Source: an uncultured Holophagaceae bacterium
GTDB lineage: Bacteria; Acidobacteriota; Holophagae; Holophagales; Holophagaceae
Direction: 5' to 3'
NCBI GenBank assembly: GCA_903876615.1
Contig: CAIRAS010000365.1
Location: 1 to 7,049, forward strand
DNA: 7,049 nt
Within the stretch, counting starts at the first letter, position 1, and each line of letters starts with the position of its first letter. A program made the position numbers and the translations under genes. Below are positions 1 to 6,715 of this stretch, in pieces. Below the pieces are notes generated by a model. That model was not told the DNA's origin. It searched no databases and worked only from the letters and a program-made list of their open reading frames with translations.

Positions 1-1072
1 CGGCGGTGACGCGCTTGCCCCGGGTGCGCATGAGGTTGATCTGGGAGGCCTTCTTGTCCGTGGCCAGGTTGGACTCGAGGTAGAAGCGCTTGATGGTCTT
101 GTTGTGCTCCAGGATCCAGCTGCAGGCGGCGAAGGTGGCCCGGCCGACCATGTTCTGGCCTGCCGCATCCCCGGTGATGAAGTTGAAGCGGAGGTAGGCG
201 AACTTGCTGGCCAGGTAGGTGTCGATGTACATCAGCTTGCCGCTGCGGGTGGTGGTCTCCGCCTCCCGGCGCAGGTCGTCCATGTGCTCGTCCACCCAGC
301 GCCGGAAAGCCAGGGCCTCCCGGGCGCTCTCGAAGATGAACACCGGGGCCCGCTGCATGTGGTCCGCCTGCACCGTGCAGGTGACGCCGCCGGAGAGGTT
401 GAGGACCTTCATGCCCCGGTTGTAGGAGGCCACCAGGGTGCCCTCCGTGGTGGCCATGGGGATCAGGAAGTCGCCCTTGGCGTGCTCGCCCTTGACGTGC
501 AGGGGACCCGCGAAGCCCAGGGGCACCTGCACCACGCCCGTGAAGTTCTCGATGTTGCCCTTGGTCACCTCGGGATCGAACGAGTGCTGGCTGGTGTGTT
601 TCAGCCTCGCGCCGGTGGCCGCCTCCACGAAGGCCCGGCGGGCCGCGACGATGGCGACCGTGTAGTTGTCCTCCTTGGCGCAGGGGACCGAGACCTGGTC
701 GCTCAGGGTGCTGGAGGTGTGGTCCTCGACCTTGAAGCGGAGTGCGCCCAGGCCCTTGACCTCGATGGCGACCTCGATGGCGTGCATGCCCTCGGTGATG
801 CTCCGGCCCGGGGCCCGGAGGTGGGCCACCTGCTTCAGAGGGAAGGGCTCCGGCCGCTCCGGAGAGACCTCCGAGGCCGACCGCCAGTCGCCTTCGCCGA
901 GGTCCAGCTCCAGGTCTTCGGCCCGCAGCTCCAGGGGGCCGATGCGGACCCCCACCACGCGGGTGAGGATCACGTCGCTGAGACGGTTCTTCAGGCTGAT
1001 GGCCACGCCGTCATCGGCGTTGCGCAGGGAGCCGTGGGTGTAGAGCTTCCGGAGAATCAGGGAAGGAAACAT
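1..1072 (-). CDS. HMG-CoA reductase family protein, class I-like, with extra N-terminal domain (partial, C-terminus missing)
   Basis: The 357 visible residues run off the window at base 1. From about residue 172 the protein matches the HMG-CoA reductase catalytic domain, which reduces HMG-CoA to mevalonate with NAD(P)H. Visible blocks are ENFTGVVQVPLGFAGPL (175-191), PMATTEG (205-211, catalytic Glu210), the substrate-binding Arg in QADHMQRAPV (Arg241), GDAAGQNM (301-308) and ATDKK (337-341, catalytic Lys340). The last catalytic Asp and His would lie in the missing part. Residues 1-165 form a soluble domain with no membrane segment, so this is not the eukaryotic sterol-sensing anchor; I do not recognise it. 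Two motifs deviate from class I enzymes: DAMGMNM reads DAAGQNM, and the Ser-Gly before NYCTDKK reads Glu333-Ser334. The ATG at 1072 is preceded by GAGG at suitable spacing. The gene is divergent from rocD. The family call is firm; enzymatic activity is inferred. Confidence 0.87.
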   Translation of the reverse strand, partial: MFPSLILRKLYTHGSLRNADDGVAISLKNRLSDVILTRVVGVRIGPLELRAEDLELDLGEGDWRSASEVSPERPEPFPLKQVAHLRAPGRSITEGMHAIEVAIEVKGLGALRFKVEDHTSSTLSDQVSVPCAKEDNYTVAIVAARRAFVEAATGARLKHTSQHSFDPEVTKGNIENFTGVVQVPLGFAGPLHVKGEHAKGDFLIPMATTEGTLVASYNRGMKVLNLSGGVTCTVQADHMQRAPVFIFESAREALAFRRWVDEHMDDLRREAETTTRSGKLMYIDTYLASKFAYLRFNFITGDAAGQNMVGRATFAACSWILEHNKTIKRFYLESNLATDKKASQINLMRTRGKRVTA

Positions 1073-1110
1073 GGTGGCACTGCCTCAGAGGGGTGCATCA
1101 ATGTGCCACC
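1073..1110 (-). repeat. Inverted repeat forming a hairpin in the leader of the HMG-CoA reductase-like gene
   Basis: Perfect 8-base arms GGTGGCAC (1073-1080) and GTGCCACC (1103-1110) flank a 22-base loop. Read on the minus strand, the second arm of the stem abuts the ATG at 1072, and the likely Shine-Dalgarno GAGG (complement of 1083-1086) sits in the loop. There is no U-tract, so it is not an intrinsic terminator. A role in controlling translation is inference; 8-base arms can arise by chance in sequence this rich in G and C. Confidence 0.4.
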
Positions 1111-1266
1111 CCGGAAGGTTTCCCGCCAGTGGCGATTTGGAATTATCAATCTGTAAAGAAAATGATTTTATTCTCCACCCTTCGCTCAGTCGGCACCGAT
1201 CCATCCCTAGACTGGCTTCCGACCCCCGTCCCCCCTTCGGACCCCGGATCCCCCAGGAGCCCAGTC
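1073..1266. promoter_or_regulatory. Divergent intergenic region with AT-rich promoter core
   Basis: This 194-bp gap separates the divergent HMG-CoA reductase-like and rocD genes, so promoters for both should lie here. Bases 1136-1175 contain only 9 G or C in 40, in a window that is otherwise strongly GC-rich. On the minus strand the core holds GATAAT (complement of 1142-1147), five of six to the sigma-70 -10 consensus, but no good -35 box at standard spacing. On the plus strand, TATTCT at 1169-1174 is a possible -10, again without a clear -35. Imperfect inverted arms (1140-1150 and 1161-1173) and AAAATGATTTT (1159-1169) might be an operator. The exact promoter elements are uncertain. Confidence 0.45.
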
Positions 1267-2478
1267 ATGTCCACCCCCACGAGCAAGGCCGCGGATCTCA
1301 TCGCCCGGGAGACACAATACGGCGCCCACAACTACCACCCTCTGGACGTGGTCTGCACCAAGGGCGAGGGTGTGTTTCTCACGGACGTGGACGGGAAGCG
1401 CTACATGGACTTCCTGGCCGCCTACTCCGCCGTGAACCAGGGCCACAACCACCCCAGGATCGGCGCGGCCATGATCGCCCAGATCAAGACCCTGGCCCTG
1501 ACCAGCCGGGCCTTCCGCAACGACCAGTTCCCGCCCCTGCTGGAGAAGCTCTGCCGGCTCACGGGCTTCGAGAAGGCCCTGCTCATGAACAGCGGGGCCG
1601 AGGCCGTGGAGACCGCTCTCAAGGCCATGCGCAAGTGGGGCTACGACAAGAAGGGCATCGAATACGGCCGGGCCGAGATCATCGTGGCCGAGGGCAACTT
1701 CCACGGCCGCACCACCACCATCGTCGGCTTCAGCACGGATCCCGACAGCACCAGCCGCTTCGGCCCCTTCACGCCGGGCTTCGTGATCGTGCCCTACGGG
1801 GACCTGGAGGCGGTGCGCCGGGCCATCACGCCGAACACCTGCGCCATCTTCATGGAGCCCATCCAGGGCGAGGGTGGCGTGGTGATTCCGCCCAAGGGCT
1901 TCCTGCAGGGCCTGCGCGCGCTGGCCGATCAGAGCAACACGCTCCTGGTGCTGGACGAGATCCAGTCCGGCCTGGGCCGCACGGGCAAGCTGTTCGCCTT
2001 CGAGCACGAGGGCATCCGCCCGGACGGCATCACCATCGGCAAGGCCCTCAGTGGCGGCTACTACCCGGTCAGCGCCTTCCTGGCCAATGATGCGGTGATG
2101 GACGTGTTCACGCCGGGCATCCATGGCTCGACCTACGGCGGGAATCCCCTGGCCTGCGCCGTGGCCAGCGCCGCCCTGGACGTGCTGGTGGACGAGCAGC
2201 TGGTGGAGCGGGCCGCGGAGCTCGGGCTGCACCTGGAGCAGCGGCTCCGGAGCATGAAGACGGACAAAGTGCAGGAGGTCCGCTGCATCGGCCTCTGGGC
2301 TGGCGTCCAGCTGCACCCCGAGGCCGGGGGCGCCCGCAAGTACTGCTACGCCCTCAAGGACCGCGGGATGCTCTGCAAGGACACCCACGTGGACACCATC
2401 CGCCTGGCCCCGCCCCTGGTGATCACCCAGGAGCAGATCGACTGGGCCGTGGACCAGCTGGAGGCTGTCCTGAGCTAG
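1267..2478 (+). CDS. rocD: Ornithine--oxo-acid aminotransferase (ornithine aminotransferase)
   Basis: This 403-residue cytosolic class III PLP aminotransferase transfers the delta-amino group of ornithine to 2-oxoglutarate, giving glutamate-5-semialdehyde and glutamate, and links arginine breakdown to proline. Family hallmarks are HNYHPL (21-26), [11 protein letters not shown] (53-63), SRAFRND (80-86), [10 protein letters not shown] (108-117), FHGRT (145-149), EPIQGEGG (197-204), the cofactor Asp230 in [13 protein letters not shown], and the PLP lysine Lys259 in [14 protein letters not shown]. The tyrosines in NYHP and YSAVNQGH, the Arg in FHGRT and the Glu in GEGG are the positions that, as I recall for human ornithine aminotransferase, set its specificity against GABA or acetylornithine enzymes. 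The full length is normal. The ATG at 1267 has AGGAG seven bases upstream; the frame stays open to 1093, but that extension crosses the promoter region and shows no family similarity. It is followed after 19 bases by pabBC. Confidence 0.95.
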   Translation: MSTPTSKAADLIARETQYGAHNYHPLDVVCTKGEGVFLTDVDGKRYMDFLAAYSAVNQGHNHPRIGAAMIAQIKTLALTSRAFRNDQFPPLLEKLCRLTGFEKALLMNSGAEAVETALKAMRKWGYDKKGIEYGRAEIIVAEGNFHGRTTTIVGFSTDPDSTSRFGPFTPGFVIVPYGDLEAVRRAITPNTCAIFMEPIQGEGGVVIPPKGFLQGLRALADQSNTLLVLDEIQSGLGRTGKLFAFEHEGIRPDGITIGKALSGGYYPVSAFLANDAVMDVFTPGIHGSTYGGNPLACAVASAALDVLVDEQLVERAAELGLHLEQRLRSMKTDKVQEVRCIGLWAGVQLHPEAGGARKYCYALKDRGMLCKDTHVDTIRLAPPLVITQEQIDWAVDQLEAVLS

Positions 2479-2497
2479 GCTTCAGGGCTGGAGCGCC

Positions 2498-4372
2498 ATG
2501 GCCCGAGTCCCCTCAGCCGAGATCTATGCCCTGCTCGATGACTGCGAGGCGAGGGAGGGTTCGCCCACGAGCCGCCTCTACAGGGACCACGCCGGAACCC
2601 ACCGCTGCGAGGACCCGGCTGACCTGGAGGCAGTCTGGGAGCGGGTGGAAGCTGACCAGCGGGCGGGGCTCCATGCGGTGCTCCTGGCGGACTACGAGTG
2701 GGGGGCCCGGATGCTGGGGGCTGGCCACGGCCGCTGGACCCCTGAGGAGCTGGGAGGTCGGATCCCGGCCCTGCAGGTGCTGCTGTTCCGGTCCCTCCAG
2801 CGGCTGACCCGGGAGGGCGTGGAGGCCTGGCTGGCGGCGGCGGAAGGACAGGCGGACCCCGGCCCCGCCGGCGCCGCAGGCCTGGGGTCCCGGGTGGACC
2901 GGGCGCGCTTCGACCTAGACTTCGCGCAGATCCAGGAGCGGCTCCGGGCGGGGGACACCTACCAGGTGAACTACACCCTGCGCCTGGACTTCCAGGTCTA
3001 CGGGGACCCCCTGGCCCTCTACCGTCGGCTGCGGACCCGCCAGCCGGTCCGCTACGGAGCCTTGCTATCCCTGGGGGAGGGCCGTCATGTGCTGTCCCTG
3101 TCGCCGGAGCTCTTCGTGCGCCACGACGGCGAGGGGGAGGCCCGGCGCCTGTGGGCCCAGCCCATGAAGGGCACCGCTCCCCGGGGGGCCGCGACCCTGG
3201 AGGCACCCGCCATGGCCTCGGACCGCAAGACCCGGGCCGAGAACGTCATGATCGTGGACCTCCTCCGCAACGACCTCGGCCGAGTGGCGGAGGTCGGCTC
3301 CGTGAAGGTGCCGGCGCTGTGCACGGAGGAGTCCTACCCCACCCTCACCCAGCTCACGTCCACCGTCGAGGCGCGCCCCCGGGCGGACCTGCGGTTCCCG
3401 GAGTTCCTGCGGGCCCTCTTTCCCTGCGGGTCCGTGACTGGGGCGCCCAAGCACCGCACCATGGAATTGATCGCCTCCCTGGAGCACGCCCCCCGGGGAC
3501 TCTATTGCGGGGCCCTGGGTTGGGTGGATGCGCCCGGCCCAGCTCCCCTCGGTCCCTTCTGCGTGTCCGTGGCCATCCGCACCCTGGACCTGGAGGTCCG
3601 CTCCGGGTTGCGGGCCGGGCACCTGGGGGTGGGGGCGGGCATCGTGCTGGGCAGCCAGGCGGCCGCCGAGTATGAAGAGGTGGCCCTCAAGGCGGCCTTC
3701 CTCACAGGGCTGGACCCGGGCTTCTCCCTCCTGGAGACCATGCTGCGGGACCCGAGCGGAGGCATCCCATACCTGGATCTGCACCTGGCCCGACTGACCG
3801 GGAGTGCCGGAGCCCTGGGGTTTGCCTGCGACCCCGCAGGCCTGCGCGCGGAGCTGCTTCGGGAGGCCGCTCTGCTGCCGCTCGGGATCCCGGGGATGCT
3901 GCGTCTGACCCTGGCCAAGGACGGCCGCGCCACCGTGGCCGTCCGGCCCCTGGAGCCGCCCTGGGGAGGCGCTGGCTCGGTGGCGCCCGTGGGCGTGGCC
4001 CCGGAACCCCTCGAGACTGACCTCCTCCTGGCCCGCCACAAGACCACCTGGCGGCCCCGCTACGACGCAGGCCTGGCTGAGGCCAGGGCGCGGGGCTGGT
4101 TCGACCTGCTCTTCCTGAACGCCGCAGGCGAGCTGGTGGAGGGGGCCCGGACCAGCCTGTTCCTGAAGCGCGGTGGGCGCTGGCTCACGCCCCCCCTGTC
4201 CCGGGGCGCCCTGCCCGGGATCCAGCGGGGCCTGCTGCTGGCGGACCCGGCCTGGGCCGCTCGGGAGGCGGTGCTCACCCTCTGGGACCTGCAGGAGGCC
4301 GAGGCCCTGGTGGTGTGCAACGCCCTCCGCGGGCCAATGCGGGCCCGGCTCGAGGGGCCCTTACCGGCCTGA
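2498..4372 (+). CDS. pabBC: Fused aminodeoxychorismate synthase component I and 4-amino-4-deoxychorismate lyase (PabB-PabC)
   Basis: This 624-residue bifunctional enzyme would convert chorismate to aminodeoxychorismate (PabB part) and then split off pyruvate to give 4-aminobenzoate for folate. The PabB chorismate-binding core spans about 135-403: TYQVNYTLRL (154-163), LSPELF (201-206), PMKGTAPRG (222-230), ENVMIVDLLRNDLGRV (248-263), FPCGSVTGAPKHRTMELI (308-325), YCGALGW (336-342) and the metal-binding EYEE (391-394). Lys224 in PMKGT points to aminodeoxychorismate rather than anthranilate synthase, which has Ala there. The PabC part (about 407-624) is a fold-type IV PLP lyase: SLLETM (410-415), catalytic Lys515 in ARHKTTWRPRYDAGL, EGARTSLF (548-555), LTPPLSRGALPGIQR (563-577) and CNALRG (607-612). 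The usual DSDP before EYEE is replaced by GSQA. A separate PabA should provide ammonia; none is visible here. GGAG precedes the ATG at 2498. Confidence 0.94.
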   Translation: MARVPSAEIYALLDDCEAREGSPTSRLYRDHAGTHRCEDPADLEAVWERVEADQRAGLHAVLLADYEWGARMLGAGHGRWTPEELGGRIPALQVLLFRSLQRLTREGVEAWLAAAEGQADPGPAGAAGLGSRVDRARFDLDFAQIQERLRAGDTYQVNYTLRLDFQVYGDPLALYRRLRTRQPVRYGALLSLGEGRHVLSLSPELFVRHDGEGEARRLWAQPMKGTAPRGAATLEAPAMASDRKTRAENVMIVDLLRNDLGRVAEVGSVKVPALCTEESYPTLTQLTSTVEARPRADLRFPEFLRALFPCGSVTGAPKHRTMELIASLEHAPRGLYCGALGWVDAPGPAPLGPFCVSVAIRTLDLEVRSGLRAGHLGVGAGIVLGSQAAAEYEEVALKAAFLTGLDPGFSLLETMLRDPSGGIPYLDLHLARLTGSAGALGFACDPAGLRAELLREAALLPLGIPGMLRLTLAKDGRATVAVRPLEPPWGGAGSVAPVGVAPEPLETDLLLARHKTTWRPRYDAGLAEARARGWFDLLFLNAAGELVEGARTSLFLKRGGRWLTPPLSRGALPGIQRGLLLADPAWAAREAVLTLWDLQEAEALVVCNALRGPMRARLEGPLPA

Positions 4373-4441
4373 GGCCTCGCCGGGACGGATTTCGAAGCCT
4401 TCAGGACCTGGAATGTCGGATCATCTGAGGTGGAGGTAGCC
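4373..4441 (+). other. Short intergenic gap upstream of the MOSC gene
   Basis: The 69 bases between the pabBC stop and the MOSC start carry a strong ribosome binding site, GGAGG at 4432-4436, five bases before the ATG. A small GGCC-TGA-GGCC inverted repeat straddles the pabBC stop (4366-4376) but has no T-run, so I do not call a terminator. No convincing promoter is seen, and read-through from pabBC is plausible. Confidence 0.4.
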
Positions 4442-4906
4442 ATGGCCGAAGGCCGCATCGAGTCCATCCACATCGCGACGGCGGCTGGGGCGCCCATGCA
4501 GTCCCGGGTGGAGGTGTCCTTGACCGCCGGCTCCGGCATCGACGGGGACCGCTACGCCACCCAGTCCGGCAAGTTTTCGGACAAGCCCAAGTCCGGCCGA
4601 CAGATCACCTTCATCGAGGCCGAAGCCATCGAGGCTCTGGCCGCTGAGCTGGGCATCCAGGTTACCTCCGGCGAGACCCGGCGCAACGTGGTCACCCGGG
4701 GCGTGCCCCTGAACCACCTGGTGGGCCGAGAGTTTGAGGCGGGCTCCGCTCGGTTCCGTGGCACCGAGCTGTGCGAACCTTGCCAATACCTGACGGAACT
4801 GACGGGCAAGCAGGGAATTCTGCCGGGCCTCACGCACCGCGGAGGCCTGCGGGCCGAGATCCTGCAGGGCGGCCTGCTGTCCCTGGGCGATACCATCACT
4901 TTTTGA
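4442..4906 (+). CDS. Stand-alone MOSC domain protein
   Basis: This 154-residue cytosolic protein consists almost entirely of a MOSC domain, the C-terminal domain of molybdenum cofactor sulfurase also found in YiiM and YuaD-type proteins. Visible landmarks are an N-terminal strand (GRIESIHIA, 4-12), GIDGDRY (32-38), RQITFIEAEAIEAL (53-66), RRNVVTRGVPLNHLVGREF (80-98), the Cys pair CEPC (111-114), LPGLTHRGGLRAEIL (127-141) and a closing GDTITF. MOSC domains are generally thought to bind or deliver molybdenum cofactor or sulfur, with a conserved Cys; the exact substrate of this one cannot be read from sequence. The ATG at 4442 is chosen over the in-frame GTG at 4430 because GGAGG lies five bases before it and would otherwise fall inside the gene. 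It lies 40 bases before the GMP reductase gene, probably on the same transcript. Confidence 0.9.
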   Translation: MAEGRIESIHIATAAGAPMQSRVEVSLTAGSGIDGDRYATQSGKFSDKPKSGRQITFIEAEAIEALAAELGIQVTSGETRRNVVTRGVPLNHLVGREFEAGSARFRGTELCEPCQYLTELTGKQGILPGLTHRGGLRAEILQGGLLSLGDTITF

Positions 4907-4946
4907 CGCCACCCCTTCCCATCCCGCTTTCAAGTTAGGTGCCCCC

Positions 4947-5957
4947 ATGGTCGAAACCGCCATCACCTTTGACGACGTCCTGCTGATTCCCGCCTACAAC
5001 CACCACGAGTCTCGGCGCATCGTGGACATCACCATGACCGACAAGAGCGGCAAGCTGACGCTGAAGCTGCCCATCATGACCTCGAACATGGACACCGTCA
5101 CCGAGGACGCCATGGCGGACTTCATCGGTGAGCGCGGCGGCATCGGGGTGCTCCACCGCTTCCTCACCGTGGAGGAGAACCTCGAGATGTTCCGGCGCTG
5201 CCACCACGCCACCTTTGTCTCTGTGGGCACCTCCGAGTCCGAGATGGAGCGGGTCGAGGCCCTCCGGGACGCGGGTGCCCAGTACTTCTGCGTGGATGTG
5301 GCCCACGGCCACGCCAAGTACGTCGGCAAGATGATCAAGCGCATGCGCCAGGTGCTGCCCAATGAGTGCATCATGGCTGGCAACGTCGCCACCTACGCGG
5401 GAGCGGACTACTTGGCCGGTGTGAAGGCCGACATCATCAAGGTGGGCATCGGCCCCGGCAGCGTCTGCACCACGCGCATCAAGACCGGCTTCGGCGTGCC
5501 CCAGCTTACGGCCATCCAGGAGTGCGCCCGGGCGGACCGCTCCATCGTGGCGGACGGCGGCGTTCGCACCCCCGGCGACATCGTGAAGGCCCTGGCCTTC
5601 GGCGCGGACTTCGTGATGATCGGCGGCATGCTGGCGGGCACCCGGCCCACCCCCGGCGAGCCCCTCTGCGACGCCGTGGGCACGCCCACCCACAAGGTCT
5701 ACCGGGGCATGGCCAGCCAGGAAGTCGCCGACGACCACCTGGGCGGTCTCACGGGCTGGAAGACCGCCGAGGGGGTGGCCACCAAGGTGCCCTACCGCGT
5801 GGACGAGGACGAGATCATCAACGACATCATCGGCGGCCTCCGCTCTGGCCTCACCTACGGCGGCTCGAACACCATCCGCGAGTTGCAGCGGAAGCTCAAC
5901 TACATGCTGATCTCCCCCGCGGGACGGCTGGAGAGCCTGCCCCACAAGACCCTCTGA
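4947..5957 (+). CDS. guaC: GMP reductase-type enzyme of the IMPDH/GMPR family, lacking CBS domains
   Basis: This 336-residue TIM-barrel enzyme most likely performs NADPH-dependent deamination of GMP to IMP plus ammonia, recycling guanine nucleotides. Family motifs are [13 protein letters not shown] (6-18), SNMDTV (46-51), [11 protein letters not shown] (116-126), AGNVAT (144-149), [19 protein letters not shown] (165-183, catalytic Cys174 and following Thr), [10 protein letters not shown] (202-211), [10 protein letters not shown] (222-231), YRGMAS (252-257) and [11 protein letters not shown] (274-284, Glu275 at the GMPR catalytic Glu position). The CBS pair typical of IMP dehydrogenase is absent: the chain passes directly from RFLTVEE (71-77) into the barrel. 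Length also matches GMP reductase (about 325-350) and not IMP dehydrogenase (about 490). YRGMAS and VPYR are, however, IMPDH-like, so a CBS-less IMP dehydrogenase cannot be excluded. A weak TAGGTG precedes the ATG. The gene ends 8 bases from the convergent lipoprotein gene. Confidence 0.78.
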   Translation: MVETAITFDDVLLIPAYNHHESRRIVDITMTDKSGKLTLKLPIMTSNMDTVTEDAMADFIGERGGIGVLHRFLTVEENLEMFRRCHHATFVSVGTSESEMERVEALRDAGAQYFCVDVAHGHAKYVGKMIKRMRQVLPNECIMAGNVATYAGADYLAGVKADIIKVGIGPGSVCTTRIKTGFGVPQLTAIQECARADRSIVADGGVRTPGDIVKALAFGADFVMIGGMLAGTRPTPGEPLCDAVGTPTHKVYRGMASQEVADDHLGGLTGWKTAEGVATKVPYRVDEDEIINDIIGGLRSGLTYGGSNTIRELQRKLNYMLISPAGRLESLPHKTL

Positions 5958-5965
5958 GCCCAGCT

Positions 5966-6598
5966 CTAACCCACGCCGTAGGGCGGGTGGACCTGATCTG
6001 CGGGTCTCTGGACGTCCCAGGACAGCTCTCGCAAGGCGAAGGCCACGGCATTCGCCGGGAGGTCGATGCTCGGGGCGCCGAACTGGTGGCTGTTGAACTG
6101 CCGGGCATAGGCCACCTGGCCCGAGGCCTCCAGCACGTAGCAGTGGACCCCGACGATCTCCCCGGTGGCTGTCTTCAGAGCCTCGAGGATCACCAGGAAG
6201 TCCGCCTCGGGCTTGGCGGTCTTCGCCCAGTCTGAGTAGTTCCGGGCCCGGCTCTGCACATAGCGCAGCTGGTTGCCGCCGAGGGGCGTGGCCGGGATCG
6301 GGGGCGGGTCCTGGGCGGCTACGCAGCCCGCCCAGCCGTAGCCGCGCAGCAGCTCCACGGCCAGCTCGGCGGTGCCCGGGTAGGTTTCCCGCGCGGGATG
6401 CGCGGGCCGGAAGGCCGGGTAGACCAGGATCTTGGCAGTGCTGCGGGCCGCCTTCAGTCGGTCGAAGGCCACCCGGCGCAGTTTGAGCTCGCCTTCGGCG
6501 GGCCCTCCGAAGGCCCGGGCCACGGGATAGAGCATGGGCTTGCAGCCCTGGCTGCCGGGGAGGACCAGGAGGGCGAGTAGGAGGGGGCGCAGCTTCAT
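5966..6598 (-). CDS. Exported protein of unknown function, probable lipoprotein
   Basis: I do not recognise this 210-residue protein. It starts with a signal peptide, MKLRPLLLALLVLPGSQGC, with a positive start, a hydrophobic Leu-rich stretch (5-14) and Cys19 as likely lipidation site. The lipobox is imperfect, with Ser-Gln-Gly before the Cys rather than Leu at -3, so it could instead be cleaved as an ordinary secreted protein. The mature part shows KILVYPAFRPAHPARETYPGTAELAVELLRGYGW (56-89), then a predicted alpha/beta segment ADFLVILEALKTATGEIVGVHCYVLEASGQVAYARQFNSHQF (132-173). That second pattern is like a small outer-membrane-associated domain in which a strand pair carries the GEIVG and SGQV turns, though I cannot name the family. 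The ATG at 6598 is chosen over the in-frame ATG at 6703 because GGAG sits six bases upstream and the signal peptide begins there. It is convergent with guaC. Confidence 0.75.
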   Translation of the reverse strand: MKLRPLLLALLVLPGSQGCKPMLYPVARAFGGPAEGELKLRRVAFDRLKAARSTAKILVYPAFRPAHPARETYPGTAELAVELLRGYGWAGCVAAQDPPPIPATPLGGNQLRYVQSRARNYSDWAKTAKPEADFLVILEALKTATGEIVGVHCYVLEASGQVAYARQFNSHQFGAPSIDLPANAVAFALRELSWDVQRPADQVHPPYGVG

Positions 6599-6715
6599 GG
6601 CAGGCTCCAGGGGCAGACCCGATTTACAGTCTTTGCTCGGATGCCTTGAAGGATAGGGCTTCTCCCCATGGATGCCACTCAGACCGATCTGCTTTCTGAT
6701 CATTCCGAATGGCTA
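6599..6715 (-). promoter_or_regulatory. Gap between MFS gene and lipoprotein gene, with a weak candidate promoter
   Basis: The 117-base gap lies between two same-strand genes. On the minus strand TTCAAG (complement of 6645-6650) and TGTAAA (complement of 6623-6628) are 16 bases apart and could be a poor sigma-70 promoter, with GGAG near the lipoprotein start. CATTCCGAATG (6701-6711) is a five-base inverted repeat around one base, close to the MFS stop; it has no T-run. No clear terminator is seen, so co-transcription with the MFS gene remains possible. Confidence 0.25.

Noticed and set aside
1057..1098. Possible 13-codon upstream open frame (minus strand) overlapping the HMG-CoA reductase start
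   Set aside because: The ATG at 1098 is out of frame and lacks a convincing ribosome site; such short frames occur often by chance.
104..1156. Long plus-strand open frame opposite the HMG-CoA reductase-like gene
   Set aside because: Its translation is low-complexity (rich in Gly, Val, His, Asp, Leu) with no family similarity, and the opposite strand encodes a clear conserved enzyme. It is an antisense shadow typical of GC-rich DNA.
1093..1266. N-terminal extension of RocD by 58 residues
   Set aside because: The extension covers the AT-rich promoter core, shows no similarity to the family, and the ATG at 1267 has a good Shine-Dalgarno site.
1207..2388. 393-codon minus-strand open frame opposite rocD
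   Set aside because: Shadow of rocD codon structure; no recognisable motifs and no ribosome site that matters.
2475..4039. Minus-strand open frames opposite pabBC, including a 243-residue Pro/Arg/Gly-rich and a 324-residue frame
   Set aside because: Composition is that of reverse-frame GC-rich shadows, and the plus strand has continuous PabB-PabC motifs.
4366..4376. GGCC-TGA-GGCC inverted repeat at the pabBC stop as a terminator
   Set aside because: The stem is only four base pairs and there is no T-run downstream.
4935..5945. 336-codon minus-strand frame covering almost exactly the guaC gene
   Set aside because: Same length as guaC only because it mirrors it in the opposite frame; the translation is rich in His, Gly, Val and Asp without motifs.
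6639..6676. Direct repeat GGATGCC at 6639-6645 and 6670-6676
   Set aside because: Only seven bases, with no further extension or neighbouring site; expected by chance.
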